DNA of 64,000 bases from Prorocentrum cordatum (Eukaryota; Sar; Dinophyceae; Prorocentrales; Prorocentraceae), in contig CAUYUJ010020740.1 of the NCBI GenBank assembly GCA_963575745.1, forward strand, positions 1-64,000. Reading direction: 5' to 3'. A model generated the notes under the pieces. It was not told where the DNA came from. It did not search any database and worked only from the letters and a program-made list of their open reading frames with translations. The position numbers were made by a program, and so were the translations under genes. Shown here in pieces: positions 23,866 through 34,640 of this stretch. Position 1 is the first letter of the stretch. The number at the start of each line of letters is the position of its first letter.

Positions 23866-25345
23866 GAGGCAGGCTGATGCTGAGGCCGAGGCAGGCTGAG
23901 GCTGAGGCAGGCTGGGGCTGAGGCCGAGGCCGAAGGCAGACTGAGGCTGAGGCTGAAGCAGGCTGAGGCTGAGGCTGAGGCAGGCTGAAGCTGAGGCAGG
24001 CTGAGGCTTATGCTGAGGCTGAGGCTGATGCAGGCTGAGGCTGAGGCACGCTGAGGATGAAGCCGAGGCTGAAGGCAGACTGAGGCTGAGGCTGAAACAG
24101 GCTGAGGCTGAGGCAGGCTGAGGCTGAGGCAGGCTGAGGCTGAGGCTGAGGCAGGCTGATGCTGAGGCAGGCTGAGGCTGAGTCTGAGGCTGATGCAGGC
24201 TGAGGCTGAGGCAGGCTGAGGCTGAGGCCGAGGCTGAAGGCAGACTGATGCTGAGGCTGAAGCAGGCAGAGGCAGAGGCAGAGGCAGTCTGAGGCTGAGG
24301 CTGAGGCTGGGCTGAGGCTGAGGCTGAAGCAGGCTGAGGCTGAGGCTGATGCAGGGTGATGCCGAGGCAGGCTGAGGCTGAGGCCGAGGTTGAAGGCAGA
24401 CTGAGGCTGAGGCTGAAGCAGGCTGAGGCTGAGGCTGAGGCAGGCTGAGGCTGAGGCTGAGGCAGGCTGAGGCTGAGGCTGAGGCTGAGGCTGCAGGCTG
24501 AGGCTGAGGCAGGCTGAGGCTGAGGCCGAGGCTGAAGGCAGACTGAGGCTGAGGCTGAAGCAGGCTGAGGCTGAGGCAGGCAGGCTGAGGCTGAGGCAGG
24601 CTGCTGAGGCAGGCTGAGGCTGAGGCTGAGGCTGATGCAGGCTGAGGCTGAGGCAGGCTGAGGCTGAGGCCGAGGCTGAAGGCAGACTGAGGCTGAGGCT
24701 GAGCAGGCTGAGGCTGAGGCTGAGGCAGGCTGAGGCTGAGGCTGAGGCAGGCTGAGGCTGAGGCAGGCTGAGGCTGAGGCTGAGGCTCAGGCTGAGGCTG
24801 AGGCAGGCTGAGGCTGAGGCCGAGGCTGAAGGCAGACTGAGGCTGAGGCTGAAGCAGGCTGAGGCTGAGGCTGAGGCAGGAGGCTGAGGCTGAGGCTGAG
24901 GCAGGCTGAGGCTGAGGCTGAGGCTGAGGCTGAGGCAGGCTGAGGCTGAGGCTGAGGCTGAGGGCTGAGGCTGAGGCTGAGGCGAGGCTGAAGGCAGACT
25001 GAGGCTGAGGCTGAAGCAGGCTGAGGCTGAGGCTGAGGCAGGCTGAGGCTGAGGCTGAGGCAGGCTGATGCTGAGGCAGGCTGAGGCTGAGGCTGAGGCT
25101 GATGCAGGCTGAGGCTGAGGCAGGCTGAGGCTGAGGCCGAGGCTGAAGGCAGACTGAGGCTGAGGCTGAAGCAGGCTGAGGCTGAGGCTGAGGCAGGCTG
25201 AGGCTGAGGCAGGCTGAGGCTGAGGCTGAGGCTGAGGCTGAGGCTGAGGCAGGAGGCTGAGGCTTGTGAGGCTGCCAGGCTGAGGCTGAGGCTGGCTGAG
25301 GCTGAGGCTGAGGCAGGCTGAGGCTGAGGCTGTGACTGCGACTGC
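23866..25345. repeat. GCTGAG minisatellite with 150-bp higher-order unit
   Basis: Built of gctgag and gctgaggcag words. A marker variant, gctgaaggcagactgagg, recurs near 23932, 24070, 24236, 24392, 24533, 24678, 24828, 24989 and 25144, a spacing of 138-166 bp, so a larger unit is repeated about nine times. The long Gln/Pro/Ser/Leu frame on the minus strand is a product of the hexamer. Confidence 0.9.
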
Positions 25346-25554
25346 CGTTGCCACTGCGACTGCCATCGCGAATGCGACTACGACTGCGAGAACAGCAGAA
25401 TTCTACAACAGGATTATCATCTGAATCTCAAGGGGAATGCTTCCAGATATGTTCCTACACATCGCTGTTAGGTTGCTTTGCCGGGATACTTATTCGCCCG
25501 ACAGCCCCATTGTACCAAAGCGGTGCTTCCCGTTCTTGCCCGAACCGGTTTCTA

Positions 25555-25555
<1 letters not shown>

Positions 25556-25585
<30 letters not shown>

Positions 25586-25632
25586 GTGTATATATGCACC
25601 TGTATGTGTGTATACATATATATATATAAATG
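25556..25632. repeat. TA-rich microsatellite
   Basis: Alternating ta/tg and ca dinucleotides with short palindromes. Confidence 0.85.
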
Positions 25633-26239
25633 TATGGAATCACAGTCAAGTCTACCGCCTACCGATTCCCCGAATATCGATTCCACAAGCGGTGGTTATA
25701 GACGGACCCCGCCGCGCAGCATCAGCTGTTGTTTTTCCGTACACTTGCTCCAGCTCCTGACGTTGTTAGTGATGTTCGTCATCATTTGCGCCTTGGCTCC
25801 CATACTCATCATCATCGTTCTCCTGTCCACATCGTCCCGCTAGGATGCAACTCCTGGGGTGTCAAGTTCAGCATCGGCGTCGGCACGCCGGTGGTCAGAA
25901 ACAAGTCCAATCCAGCATGATACCGCGGATTTCTGTGCAGTCACGCATCATCGGGCTTGGGATTGGGCTTCGTTCAGCGGTTTAGTCCGCGGCTCATTCG
26001 CCACTTGCTCGGGGACCAATCGCCCCTGACCGTTCTTACAAAGGCCCCGTCGAGTTGCTTCCGAAAGCTCCCGCGCATCGCGGGGTGCCATGCGCGAAGT
26101 TAGGCGACCTAAAACCCTCCACGAAAGTAAACGCAAATTTTTCCCACCCCCCCTGGCGCCCCTCATTTAAATGTTCAGCGACGCGCGCAACGCCGCCCAC
26201 TCGGTCCCCCCAAAAATAGGCTGGCGAAGGACCCAACAA
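25633..26239. other. No feature recognised
   Basis: Unique-looking sequence on both strands. Short frames lack any family resemblance. Confidence 0.4.
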
Positions 26240-27110
26240 TATGCATGTGTGAGTCCCGATTGGGCCAGGAAGCGTGTGAAGGGTGTGCGGAGGTGAATGC
26301 GGCGGGCGCATGCGAACGCAGCCATTGGGGCCGTCGGTGAGCCTCCCTATTGGGCCACGAAGCGTGTCAGGGGTGTGCCGAAATGGGTTCGGCGGGCGCA
26401 TGCGAACGCAGCCGCTGGGGCCTTCGGTGGAGCTCCCGATGGGGCCACGACGCGTGTGAGGGGTGTGCCGAAATGGGTGCGGCGGGCGTATTCAAACGCA
26501 GCCACTGGGGCCCTTGTTGGAGATCCCGATGGGGCCACGAAGCGTGTGAGGGGTGTGCCAAAATGCGTGCGGTGGGCGCATGCGAACGCAGCAATTGGGG
26601 CCTTCGGTGGAGCTCCCGATGGGGCCACGAAACGTGTGAGGGGTGTGCCGTCATGGGTTCGGCAGGCGCATGCGAACGCAGCCACTGGGATCGTCGGTGG
26701 AGCTATTTGTGGGGCCCCAAAATGTGCGACGGGTGTGCCAACATGGGTGCGGTGGGCGCATGCGAACGCAGACATTGGGGCCCTCGGTGGAGCTCCCTGT
26801 GGGGCCACGAAGCGTGTGAGGGGTGTGCCAACATAGGTGCGGCGTGCGCATGCGAACGCAGCCATTGGGGCCTTCGATGGAGGTCCATACGGGGCCACGA
26901 TGCGTGTGAGGGGTGTGCCAAAATGGGTGCGGTGGGCGCATGCGAACGCTGGCCTTTGGGCCTTCTGTGGGGCTCCCTGTGGGGCTACGGAACGTGTGAG
27001 GGGTGTGCCAAGCTGGGTTCGGCGGGCGCATGCGAATGCAGCAATTGGGGCCTTCTGTTGGGGCTCCCTATGGGACCACGAAGCGTGTGAGGGGTGTGTT
27101 GAAACGGGCG
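26240..27110. repeat. 90-bp minisatellite, 9-10 units
   Basis: ggggccacgaagcgtgtgag and gggtgtgccgaaatggg recur with starts at 26352, 26442 and 26532. The exact 90-bp spacing keeps frames open on both strands, giving 30-residue repeats that are probably not protein. It is inverted relative to 17230-18010 and related to the 63-bp array at 14.4 kb. Confidence 0.9.
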
Positions 27111-27119
27111 ATGAGGAGC

Positions 27120-27440
27120 GGGAGGAGGAGGAATGAAGGCGGGGAGCGTCTCTTCAAAACGAGGACCCAACACCACAGGATGGTTGGGAAATACAAGTCG
27201 CCAGCTTCGGCGCGAACATTGACATTGGAGGTCCAGGGGCGCCACCACGTCGGGCGTTTGATTTCGCGGACGGTAGCGGGTCCTATCGCCCTCATTGGCG
27301 TTTGAGTAGGATGAGGATTGTGTGGATGGTAGGAGGAGGATGGCAGGAGGATGGGGAGTAGGAGGACGATTGCCTCATTGGCGTTTGATTTCGCGGATGG
27401 TAGTAGGTCCTATCGCCCTCTTCCCCCGTTGCTCGACATT
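27120..27440. other. Conserved minisatellite flank and a small duplication
   Basis: 27140-27190 is the reverse complement of 17105-17160. The stretch gcgtttgatttcgcggacgg, then tcctatcgccctc, occurs at about 27257 and again at about 27380. Confidence 0.6.
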
Positions 27441-27895
27441 CCTTGTGCCGGCTCAGGACCCCAAGAGCGAGGAGCCTAGCCATGCGCAGAAGCCCCGATC
27501 GACTCGACGGCGCGGCGCCCAGACCCTCGTTGGGACGCCGACGTCGCCGCAGCCTGGTGAGCCTGCGGTGAAGAAATGGCCTCCACCCCCGCCCTCCGCT
27601 TCCTCCCTTCCCGCGGGCAGGTCTCGAGGTAGAGGCCCGACAGGCAGTGGGACAGGGAGTCGGAGTGGTGGTGTGGCAGGCGGAGTGGGCGACGGCTCAG
27701 CACGACCTGCTGTTCCCCAGTGGGTATCCGCCAGGGTCGCGCGTCGGAGCGGCGGTCGCTCTGCAGGGGCAGCGCGAGCGGCGCTCGAGAGAGCGCATCG
27801 AGGCCTCGGACACGGCTGCCATGAGAATGAGTTGTCCCGAGTGCGACCCGGCGAGGTTTTTATAGTTTTGCAGTTTTTGGCGAGTGATTGGCGGG
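27441..27895. other. No gene accepted
   Basis: GC-rich sequence open in several frames on both strands. No family is recognised. One plus-strand frame continues into the following minisatellite, which argues against a gene. Confidence 0.3.
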
Positions 27896-28465
27896 GTACT
27901 CTGGCGAGCATTTGGGCGCCCGTGGGCGCCTCGTGGGCGCCCCGCGCTTGGGGGGCATGCCGACGTTTCGCTCGGCGCCCGCGCGTGGGCACTTCGTGGG
28001 CGCCCCGCGCTTCGGGGGCACGGCCGAACGGTGTGACGAAGTTTCGTTTGGTGCTCGCCCGGGGGCGCCTCGTGGGCGCCCCGCGCGGGGGTGGCAATTA
28101 TTCCAATGGTTCGCTCGGTGCCCGCCCGTGCACGGCGCATCGTGGGCGCTCGTGGGCGCCCCGGGGGGTATGCCAAGGATTCGCCCGGTGGCCACCCATG
28201 GGCGCCTCGTGGGCGCCCCGTGCTGGGGGGAAGGGTATGCCGAGGTTTCGCATCGTGCCCGCGCGTGGGCGCGCCCCGCGCCGCGGGTAGATGCCGCTGT
28301 TTCGCCTGGTGCCCGCCCGTGGGCGCGTCCTGCGCAAGTGGTGTGTGCCGCGTGCCGAGGTTTCGCCTGGTGCCCGCCCGTGGGCGCGCCCCGTGCGGGG
28401 GGGGGGCGCTTCGAAACCGCTCCGCGCCGGGGGTGTCTGCCGAGGATTCGCCTGGTGCCTGCCCA
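27896..28465. repeat. Minisatellite of about 65-80 bp
   Basis: Repeating cgcctcgtgggcgccccgcg, then gccgaggtttcgcctggtgc. Units vary in length and composition. Confidence 0.8.
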
Positions 28466-28479
28466 GGGACGGCTCTGTA

Positions 28480-28600
28480 TCTTGCACCACGTAGATTGCA
28501 CCACGCAGGTCGCGCAAAATACCGTGCACCACACAGCTTGCACCACAAAGCTGGTATCATATTATCACATAGCTGACAGCACGTAGCTTGCACCACGCAC
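28480..28600. repeat. Degenerate 15-18-bp gcaccac repeats
   Basis: About seven imperfect units around agcttgcaccacgyag. The same family appears at 29705-29880. Confidence 0.7.
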
Positions 28601-29165
28601 ATTCTCTTTTCAAGCGAAACTAGTTTCCTCCACCCACTATTCTTCCTGTGACGAGTCTGCCCTGGATGCCCCACCGTTCGTTTTCCTTCTGACACCAAAA
28701 CATTTCAGCCAGGCCAGTATCACCCCTCTGTATCCTCGTCAATACCTACCATGCGTGCGCGTTCGTGCATCTCAAGCATTCGAGGTCCACGCACCCACAT
28801 GTTGAACGCATCCCAAACACCTCAGTTCAGCACACGTTCAACCTAACAAACATCAGGGGCACTCCGTTTTTTCGGCACACCTATTCCAGATGTTCTTCCC
28901 GCGCGCATTTGAAATGATCTTGCACCGCATGATCATTTCGACATGCGGTGCATCTTCGTTGATCTAGCATGCGCCGCCTGCACGAATCCGTAGCGAATTG
29001 AACCATGCGGGCCAGCCGCGCCCGCTGCCATGCGCGCGTATCGAAATCTGTTCAAGTCCATTGGTTATCGACGCATTTCCAGAAATAGCTGTTCAAAAAC
29101 ATACGAAACGCCACGTTTTTTTTTCAAGGGGAAGACTGCCATGTTTCTTAAATTCCTGCTCGCGC
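28601..29165. other. No feature recognised
   Basis: Less GC-rich, unique-looking DNA. It contains an inverted pair, catttgaaatgatcttgcaccgcatgatca-like, at about 28905-28955, but no gene. Confidence 0.35.
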
Positions 29166-29400
29166 GGACTTCCTCACCATCACCCTCATCAGTGCCAGCG
29201 CATCACCGCCGCCATCGTCATCGTCAATCACCGCCATTGTCGCCATCATCAGCACAACCACGTTCATCAGCGACACATGGACATCATCATTGTAATCGTT
29301 ATCACTAGCATAGGCGCCATCATTGGCCTTGCCGCCATCATTTTCCTCATCGCCACCTCCATCGCTACTGTCATCATCGTTGCCGCTGTTGGCAACGTCA
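29166..29400. repeat. CATCAT/GCCATC-rich low-complexity stretch
   Basis: Imperfect cat/cac/gcc trinucleotides. Hydrophobic or His-rich frames are compositional. Confidence 0.7.
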
Positions 29401-29704
29401 TCTGATACTGCACCCGCCCGAGCAACCGACTAGCACTGAAGTTCTCTCGTGCCAGCGGTGCGGCCTTTGAAACTCGTTGGGAAGCTCCCATAGGTAAGCC
29501 TCATCGCGGTCGCAGCAGCTGTGCCAGACCGTTTTGACGCCCTGCGCACCTGCGTTTGCGCGCCAGCGCGGCCGCACTGATGTGCTAGCAAGTGCCAATC
29601 TGCAACCGTAGTCGTGGTCGCATGGGTCTTGCTAGACAAGCTCGGGTGGAACGGTGGGGCGACGGCGCGAGCAGAAGATTCACAATTCGTGAGCTGACAC
29701 TAAT

Positions 29705-29880
29705 TCATGATACCACGTCTATTGCACATAGTTTGCACAGCATGGCTTGCACCACAAAGTTTGCATCGCGTAGCTTACACCACATAGCTCGTACTACTTT
29801 GATTGCATCTAAGAGCTGCCACCACGAAGCTTGAACCATATAGCTGGGGTCGCAAGATTGGACCACATGGCTTGCACGTC
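29705..29880. repeat. Degenerate 15-18-bp gcaccac repeats, second site
   Basis: Ten or so units such as ggcttgcaccacaaagtttg and agctcgtactactttg, related to 28480-28600. Confidence 0.7.
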
Positions 29881-30183
29881 AACAGTGTAATAAGTCAGTG
29901 ATAGGAATTCACGCTGAAAAGAATGATGCTTGTCATTTAGGTGCTAAACAACGATCTAGAACGACAAACTGGTCCTGCATGAAGCGGTCGAGACCTCTGG
30001 GGCACGCGGACTTGAGAGCACACATTTATTCGGAGGACTGTATAGTGCCGAGGGCTGACCGAGGTTCTGCCGCGCGTATTGTTCCCCCCTGCCCTGCTGC
30101 GCCTCTCCACAGTGCCCCTCTGGGGTCCCTGGAGGAGAAGCCATGGAGGTCGTCGTCTCGACGCATTCTCGGTGCAGGCCACC

Positions 30184-30357
30184 CAGATGGGGTCCGAATG
30201 GGCGGATGGGTCCAGAGGGTCGCGCCGCATCGCCGATGCAACGGCGACGCGGCTCGATGTGGAGCCCGAGTTCTTCCACGCCGAAGGTGTCGATGCGTTG
30301 GCGATGCGCTGGCGATGCGGCGCGATCCTCCGGCACCGTCCGCTCGGACCCCATCTG
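30184..30357. repeat. Long imperfect hairpin
   Basis: Two perfect 14-bp arm segments pair in nested order: cagatggggtccga (30184-30197) with tcggaccccatctg (30344-30357), and cgcgccgcatcgcc (30221-30234) with ggcgatgcggcgcg (30311-30324). Partial pairing appears between them. The loop is about 76 nt. Confidence 0.75.
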
Positions 30358-30399
30358 GGGCCCCTCCAGTGCGGGCTCTTCCGCCCGTCGCCGAGGTGA

Positions 30400-31600
30400 G
30401 CCCTGGGAGGCCCTGCGACTCATCCAGCAGGCCCACTCGGCGCCCGTGACGCCGCAGCAGCAGTTCGGCTCGATCGGCGAGGACGAGGCTGACAAGGAGT
30501 GAGCTCGGCCTCGCGGGCGTTTCCCATGGCTTCTTCCGCTCAGGAGGAGGAGAAGAGTGAGGAGGACGAGGAGGTGGACTGAGGAAGGATATAAAGGAGG
30601 GGGGAGGAGGAAGCAAATAAGGTAAATGCACAAGGACAAGGCCGCCCCGGGAATGAAAGGGGGGGAACACAGCACGGCTAGTCCGAGGAGCCCGAGGAGG
30701 GGGGCGGGTTCAGGGAGACCATCGACCGCCATCAGCAGCAGCAGCAGCAGCAGGCGGGGGGGGGGGGCGGGTCCCAGGCCGGCCCTGGCCGCCGACCTCG
30801 CCCCCGCCCCACAGGAAGCCGAGGCCAGATCGTGGAGTGGGCGGCAGCGGCCGCGCGGGGACCAGCACGCACCGCACGCGGCGCACGCGCCCTCTCCTCC
30901 ACAACTCCGTCCCCCGCCGACGGCGAATGGCCCCTCACGCCTCTATCGTCCGCCTGCTCCTCCAAGACAGGCTCCTCAACAATATGAATACTACTCTCCT
31001 CTCTCCCCTGGCGACGTCCAGGAAATACTCAGCCCCCCCCTCTGCGCAGTTGTTTGCACAGGATTCCCGGGTAACGCGTTTTCGCTTGGGCTGTTTTTCC
31101 CTAAGTGCTGCTCTCGCTGAAGCGCTGGCCTCATTTTCGGGCTACCGCTCGTTCCGAATCGTGATCCCGCTGCAGCGTTGACACCATTTCCGCGCTTCGA
31201 CTCATTCCCAATCGTGCTCCCGCTGCAGCGGTGGCGTCGTTATTTACAGCGCCGTGCCACTGCATCTTTTCGGTCCTTCCAACTCGGCCCCAACAATTTG
31301 GAAAATGCCCCCCCCGACCCGAAACAACCATCGGAAGTGATTCCACATTTGGTGTCGATTCGTTGATTTTCTTGGCCGCGGAAGCCCCCTCCCCACACGC
31401 TATGTCAGGCTTCGCGTTGGTATTCAACACCATGCTGTGCCATACAATGCTACGCCCTGCTTGGACATCCGTCTGTGCGAATAGAGAGGACATCCCGCCA
31501 TGGTAAGGGATGGATGGGAGGGGTAGGACGCCATACATGACGCGACCGCACCTAGCTTGCCCAAGGCCCCTCCAGGCTCACCGCAGGTGGGTGTTCAGAG
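30400..31600. other. No gene; CAG, G-run and 55-bp duplication
   Basis: GGA-rich 30540-30610, (CAG)n at 30733-30752 followed by a G run, and a partial duplication of gaatcgtg-tcccgctgcagcg at 31155-31230. Several frames are open but none is recognisable. Confidence 0.35.
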
Positions 31601-32189
31601 GGGCCAGGGGGGGGGGGGCGCAGCGGAGGCCACAAGCTGGGCCCGAAGGGCCGCATTACGACGGTCCGCCTCCATAATGACCTTGGGGGGGTCTGTTGGA
31701 GAAAGGGTGCAGTACGCGTTCGATGCGGCCATGTTGTACCCCTTTTGGGTGGGACAACAGGCGGGCAAGGCTCAGCCAGGCCTCGAAATTGAAACGTTCA
31801 GTGATTATCACACCTCGAGCAGAACAAGGCATGCCAGCGAGTGAGCTCCAACAGGGCATGAGAATGGTGGGCCACCTGGGGTCGGAGAGCCCACCCCCCG
31901 CCTCGACGACGACAGCCTCCCCCGTCCGACGGACCGCGTTAGAAATGGACGGCACCGCTGGAGGTCCAGAGCAGTTGAGCCTGGCCGCCTGGTCAAGCCT
32001 GCACTCATCAGCAATTCATGCACACACACACATCACACCGCCATTTCCGGAGGCTTTTGGAAGCGATGAGGAGATTGAGACAGGGCGCGAGCTCGACTGG
32101 ACATGACAGGGGACCGAGCCACCGCAGGCCTCTCACCTTGCTGGGACTTGTGAGAACCCAAGGATCTCAGGGTGGTTCGGCAACGTCTG

Positions 32190-32731
32190 CGGACCAAAGC
32201 AGCGATGGCATCCCATTCATCAGTGGGCGGGAGCGCGCGGAGCACGCGAGTCCACCACTTGCTACCCCCTGTGGACGCCCACGCGTCCGCAACAATATTG
32301 CCACAAACACAAAAGGGGGTTGGTGATGACATCAGGGGTTTCGTCCAAGTGTGGGGGTTTCCAATCAACGCAGACCTCTGAATGGGGCTGCGCTTCCATG
32401 GTTTGCCTCACGCGCGCTCGCAACTCACAGTTAGCAACTGGACGACGGCGGCGCCGTCCTTGTCCCCATCCCTGGACGAGGGCCGCCTGATCAGCGACAC
32501 AGGTGAGAGGTCCCGGGCCCAATTCTGTGCGTGGGTGATGGCGGTGAGTCCAGAACGCGGCACTGTTTGCCGTCGGCCTTCCAGAGGGCACACTGCACCC
32601 GCCGCAGGAATCCAGCATCCACGTCCATCGGGGGCGATCGCCGCTAAAGCCCATCCGCGTCCATGCCTCCTGGGGCCAACAGCTTGGACCCATCCGGAGC
32701 CATCCCCAAAGTGAAGGAGACGGGCGGTCAC
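32190..32731 (-). pseudogene. LINE RNase H remnant, copy 1
   Basis: From 32731 the minus strand reads a typical LINE RNase H start, LHFGDGSGWVQ (catalytic D retained), then GRRQTVPRSGL where the usual catalytic Glu of PRAEL is replaced by Gly. The protein then continues in a second frame (CVADQAALVQGW) and a third (GNIVADAW), so two frameshifts are present. The domain is recognisable but cannot be functional. The order confirms that the LINE runs right to left. Confidence 0.65.
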
Positions 32732-33046
32732 GGGGGTCGCGGCGATGCTTCAAGGATGGCACGCCGTCCGAAGTGGCCCCAATAATCTCATTGTCCCCAT
32801 CCCCCCCCCCCCAGGTCTCGAAGGAGGGGGTGGTCGAGGCCAGAGAAGGGAGACCGCGGAGCCACAGGCATGGGTCCTGCTCAAGGCCGACAAACGCACG
32901 CGGGATTCACTGGCACGCAGCTTCGATCTCAGGGCACTGCTTCGCCTCGCAAAGCCAGACACGATGGGCGAAGTCCCCGGCGCGTCCCGAGTTGCAGCGA
33001 TCGCGCAAAAAGAGTGGCCATCCATCCGCACTAGTGAAGCCGCTCT

Positions 33047-34551
33047 TTAGGCCAGCGCCCGCTTGAGATGACACAAAGAATTCATCGCCCGATTAAGCAT
33101 TGCCTCGCGCAAGGAATCTGCGTCGGCGCGCACAGCGACCGAGTCAGCGCCCTTGGACAGGGCGTCGCCGCGCGGGTGCTGCGCGGCGCCCTTCCGGAGA
33201 CGAACCTGCAGGTCGTCGGTGAAGTCATCGAGAATTGGCTCGCGGTCAAGATAGCCGAGCGCGGCGCCATCTGCAGGGGGGCCCCACTCGCCCGCGTAGT
33301 CGCCATGGACACGCCGCCAGGGGTCGGCCTGCACGGGGCCCCATCCGGCATCCGACAGCGCAGCAATCGCAGCCCCGGCAGCAGGTTCGACGGCCAGCCT
33401 TCACACATCTTGGCATGAGCAATCTGAATGGCGGTGATGATGTCCCTGCCAGGAGCGAATGCATCCTTCGAGCCGCTGCTGCCGCTGTTGAACGCCAGGC
33501 CCATTTCCGTCGAAGCGCGCGCCGCGTAGAGTGGTCAAGCAACGCCCCGCAGCTTTGCCAGCCTCGGCGGTAGCTGCCTGGCATCTCCATTTCAAAAGCA
33601 CATTGCGGACGAGGCAGCGCGCTAGATTTCAGCGGGCCCCCTGAGGCAAAGAGCCCGTCGCCCAGGTCCCGCGCGCGATGGGAGCCTGCTGGGCCGCGTT
33701 GCGCATCTTCATACTGCGCCGTGATCTCGCCGTAGCCGCGGTTGCGCGCTGCCGAGCCTTGCGCCGAACGCGGCCGGCGCCGTCGCAAGTGTCGACGCCC
33801 AGGTCGGCGACGCGGATGGCTGCGGAGATCGAGGCGCCCAGCCGCTGCAGCCGCGTCAGAACTCTGGGGCGCGCAGGGCAGCCTTTGCATCGTGGGGCAT
33901 TTTCAGTAGAGACAGGCAACCCTGCCACGCAACCCACTCATGAACGCCTCTGCCGCCGCGGCGGCGCGCCCGCTGGCGCGTCGAGCAGCGCCTGCGGTGC
34001 GCGCGACAGTGCCATCCACCAACTTCCATGGGGTAGCGCCTTTCGCTCTGCGCTGGGCAGGCGTCTTGATCGGCGACAAGATCAATCGAGCGATCGCAGT
34101 GCCTCTCGGAGAACCAGACACAACGCCTTGCCAAGCGTGAGGGACGTCGCCAGTCCACCCTCACGTTCGCGAGACTCCTGGACGTAGAAACAGCTGGACC
34201 TCCGCTGTCAGGACAATGGCTGGAAATTGCCTTCATCCCCGCCATGGACAATTTGCCCAGTTGCACGCGGCCATGCAACTTGTCCAGGTCCATCGGCATG
34301 GCGACCACCGCGAGGCCCATCGCCGTGGCCGATTTGTCCCAAAATGCCCAGTGCACCAGAATTCGTGGAGCCCCCGGCCCGACCGATCGCAAGGGTTGGC
34401 ACGAAGTTTGGACCAAGTGCGCGCTATGTTTGGGGGCACCCCTCACACTTGGTCGCATCCTGACTTCTTTGGCGCCGTCGCTGCGATAATGATTTGCACA
34501 TGCGGGGGCCAAAGAACTCCATGTTCCACCCGGCCAGGCACTTCGCTGCAC
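33047..34551 (-). pseudogene. LINE reverse-transcriptase remnants, copy 1
   Basis: Several short frames on the minus strand suggest an RT in pieces. The clearest is ILDDFTDDLQVR at about 33232-33197, whose FTDD (33223-33212) fits the RT catalytic motif F/Y-x-D-D. Upstream pieces such as AMPMDLDKLHGRVQL (about 34300) and AVARTAG-like text near 34020 fit the preceding part only weakly. At least three frame changes are needed to join them. Identification of the FTDD piece is moderate; the rest is inferred from position between endonuclease and RNase H. Confidence 0.4.
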
Positions 34552-34640
34552 TGCTGCAGCGCTTCATCCTGAAGAGGGGGCCGCACCCGGCCAGGCACTT
34601 CAATGTGCTGCTGCAGGCCTTCATCCTGGAGAGGGGGCCG
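34515..34640. repeat. Local tandem duplication of about 54 bp
   Basis: cacccggccaggcacttc, a ctgctgcagcgcttcatcct-like stretch and gagggggccgca occur twice in succession inside the decayed LINE. Confidence 0.8.

Noticed and set aside
24008-25366. 452-residue minus-strand frame rich in Ser/Leu/Pro/Gln
   Set aside because: Follows the GCTGAG period exactly; open because the repeat lacks stops.
26297-27136. Cys-rich 30-residue repeat protein in the 90-bp minisatellite
   Set aside because: The period is a multiple of three, so several frames on both strands are open equally; nothing favours one as coding. The array also occurs inverted with a shared non-coding flank.
27322-28290. 322-residue plus-strand frame
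   Set aside because: Crosses from unique GC-rich DNA into a minisatellite, and overlapping minus-strand frames are just as open.
30585-30600. ggatataaagg as a TATA promoter
   Set aside because: No gene follows, and dinoflagellate promoters are not known for canonical TATA boxes; chance match in purine-rich DNA.
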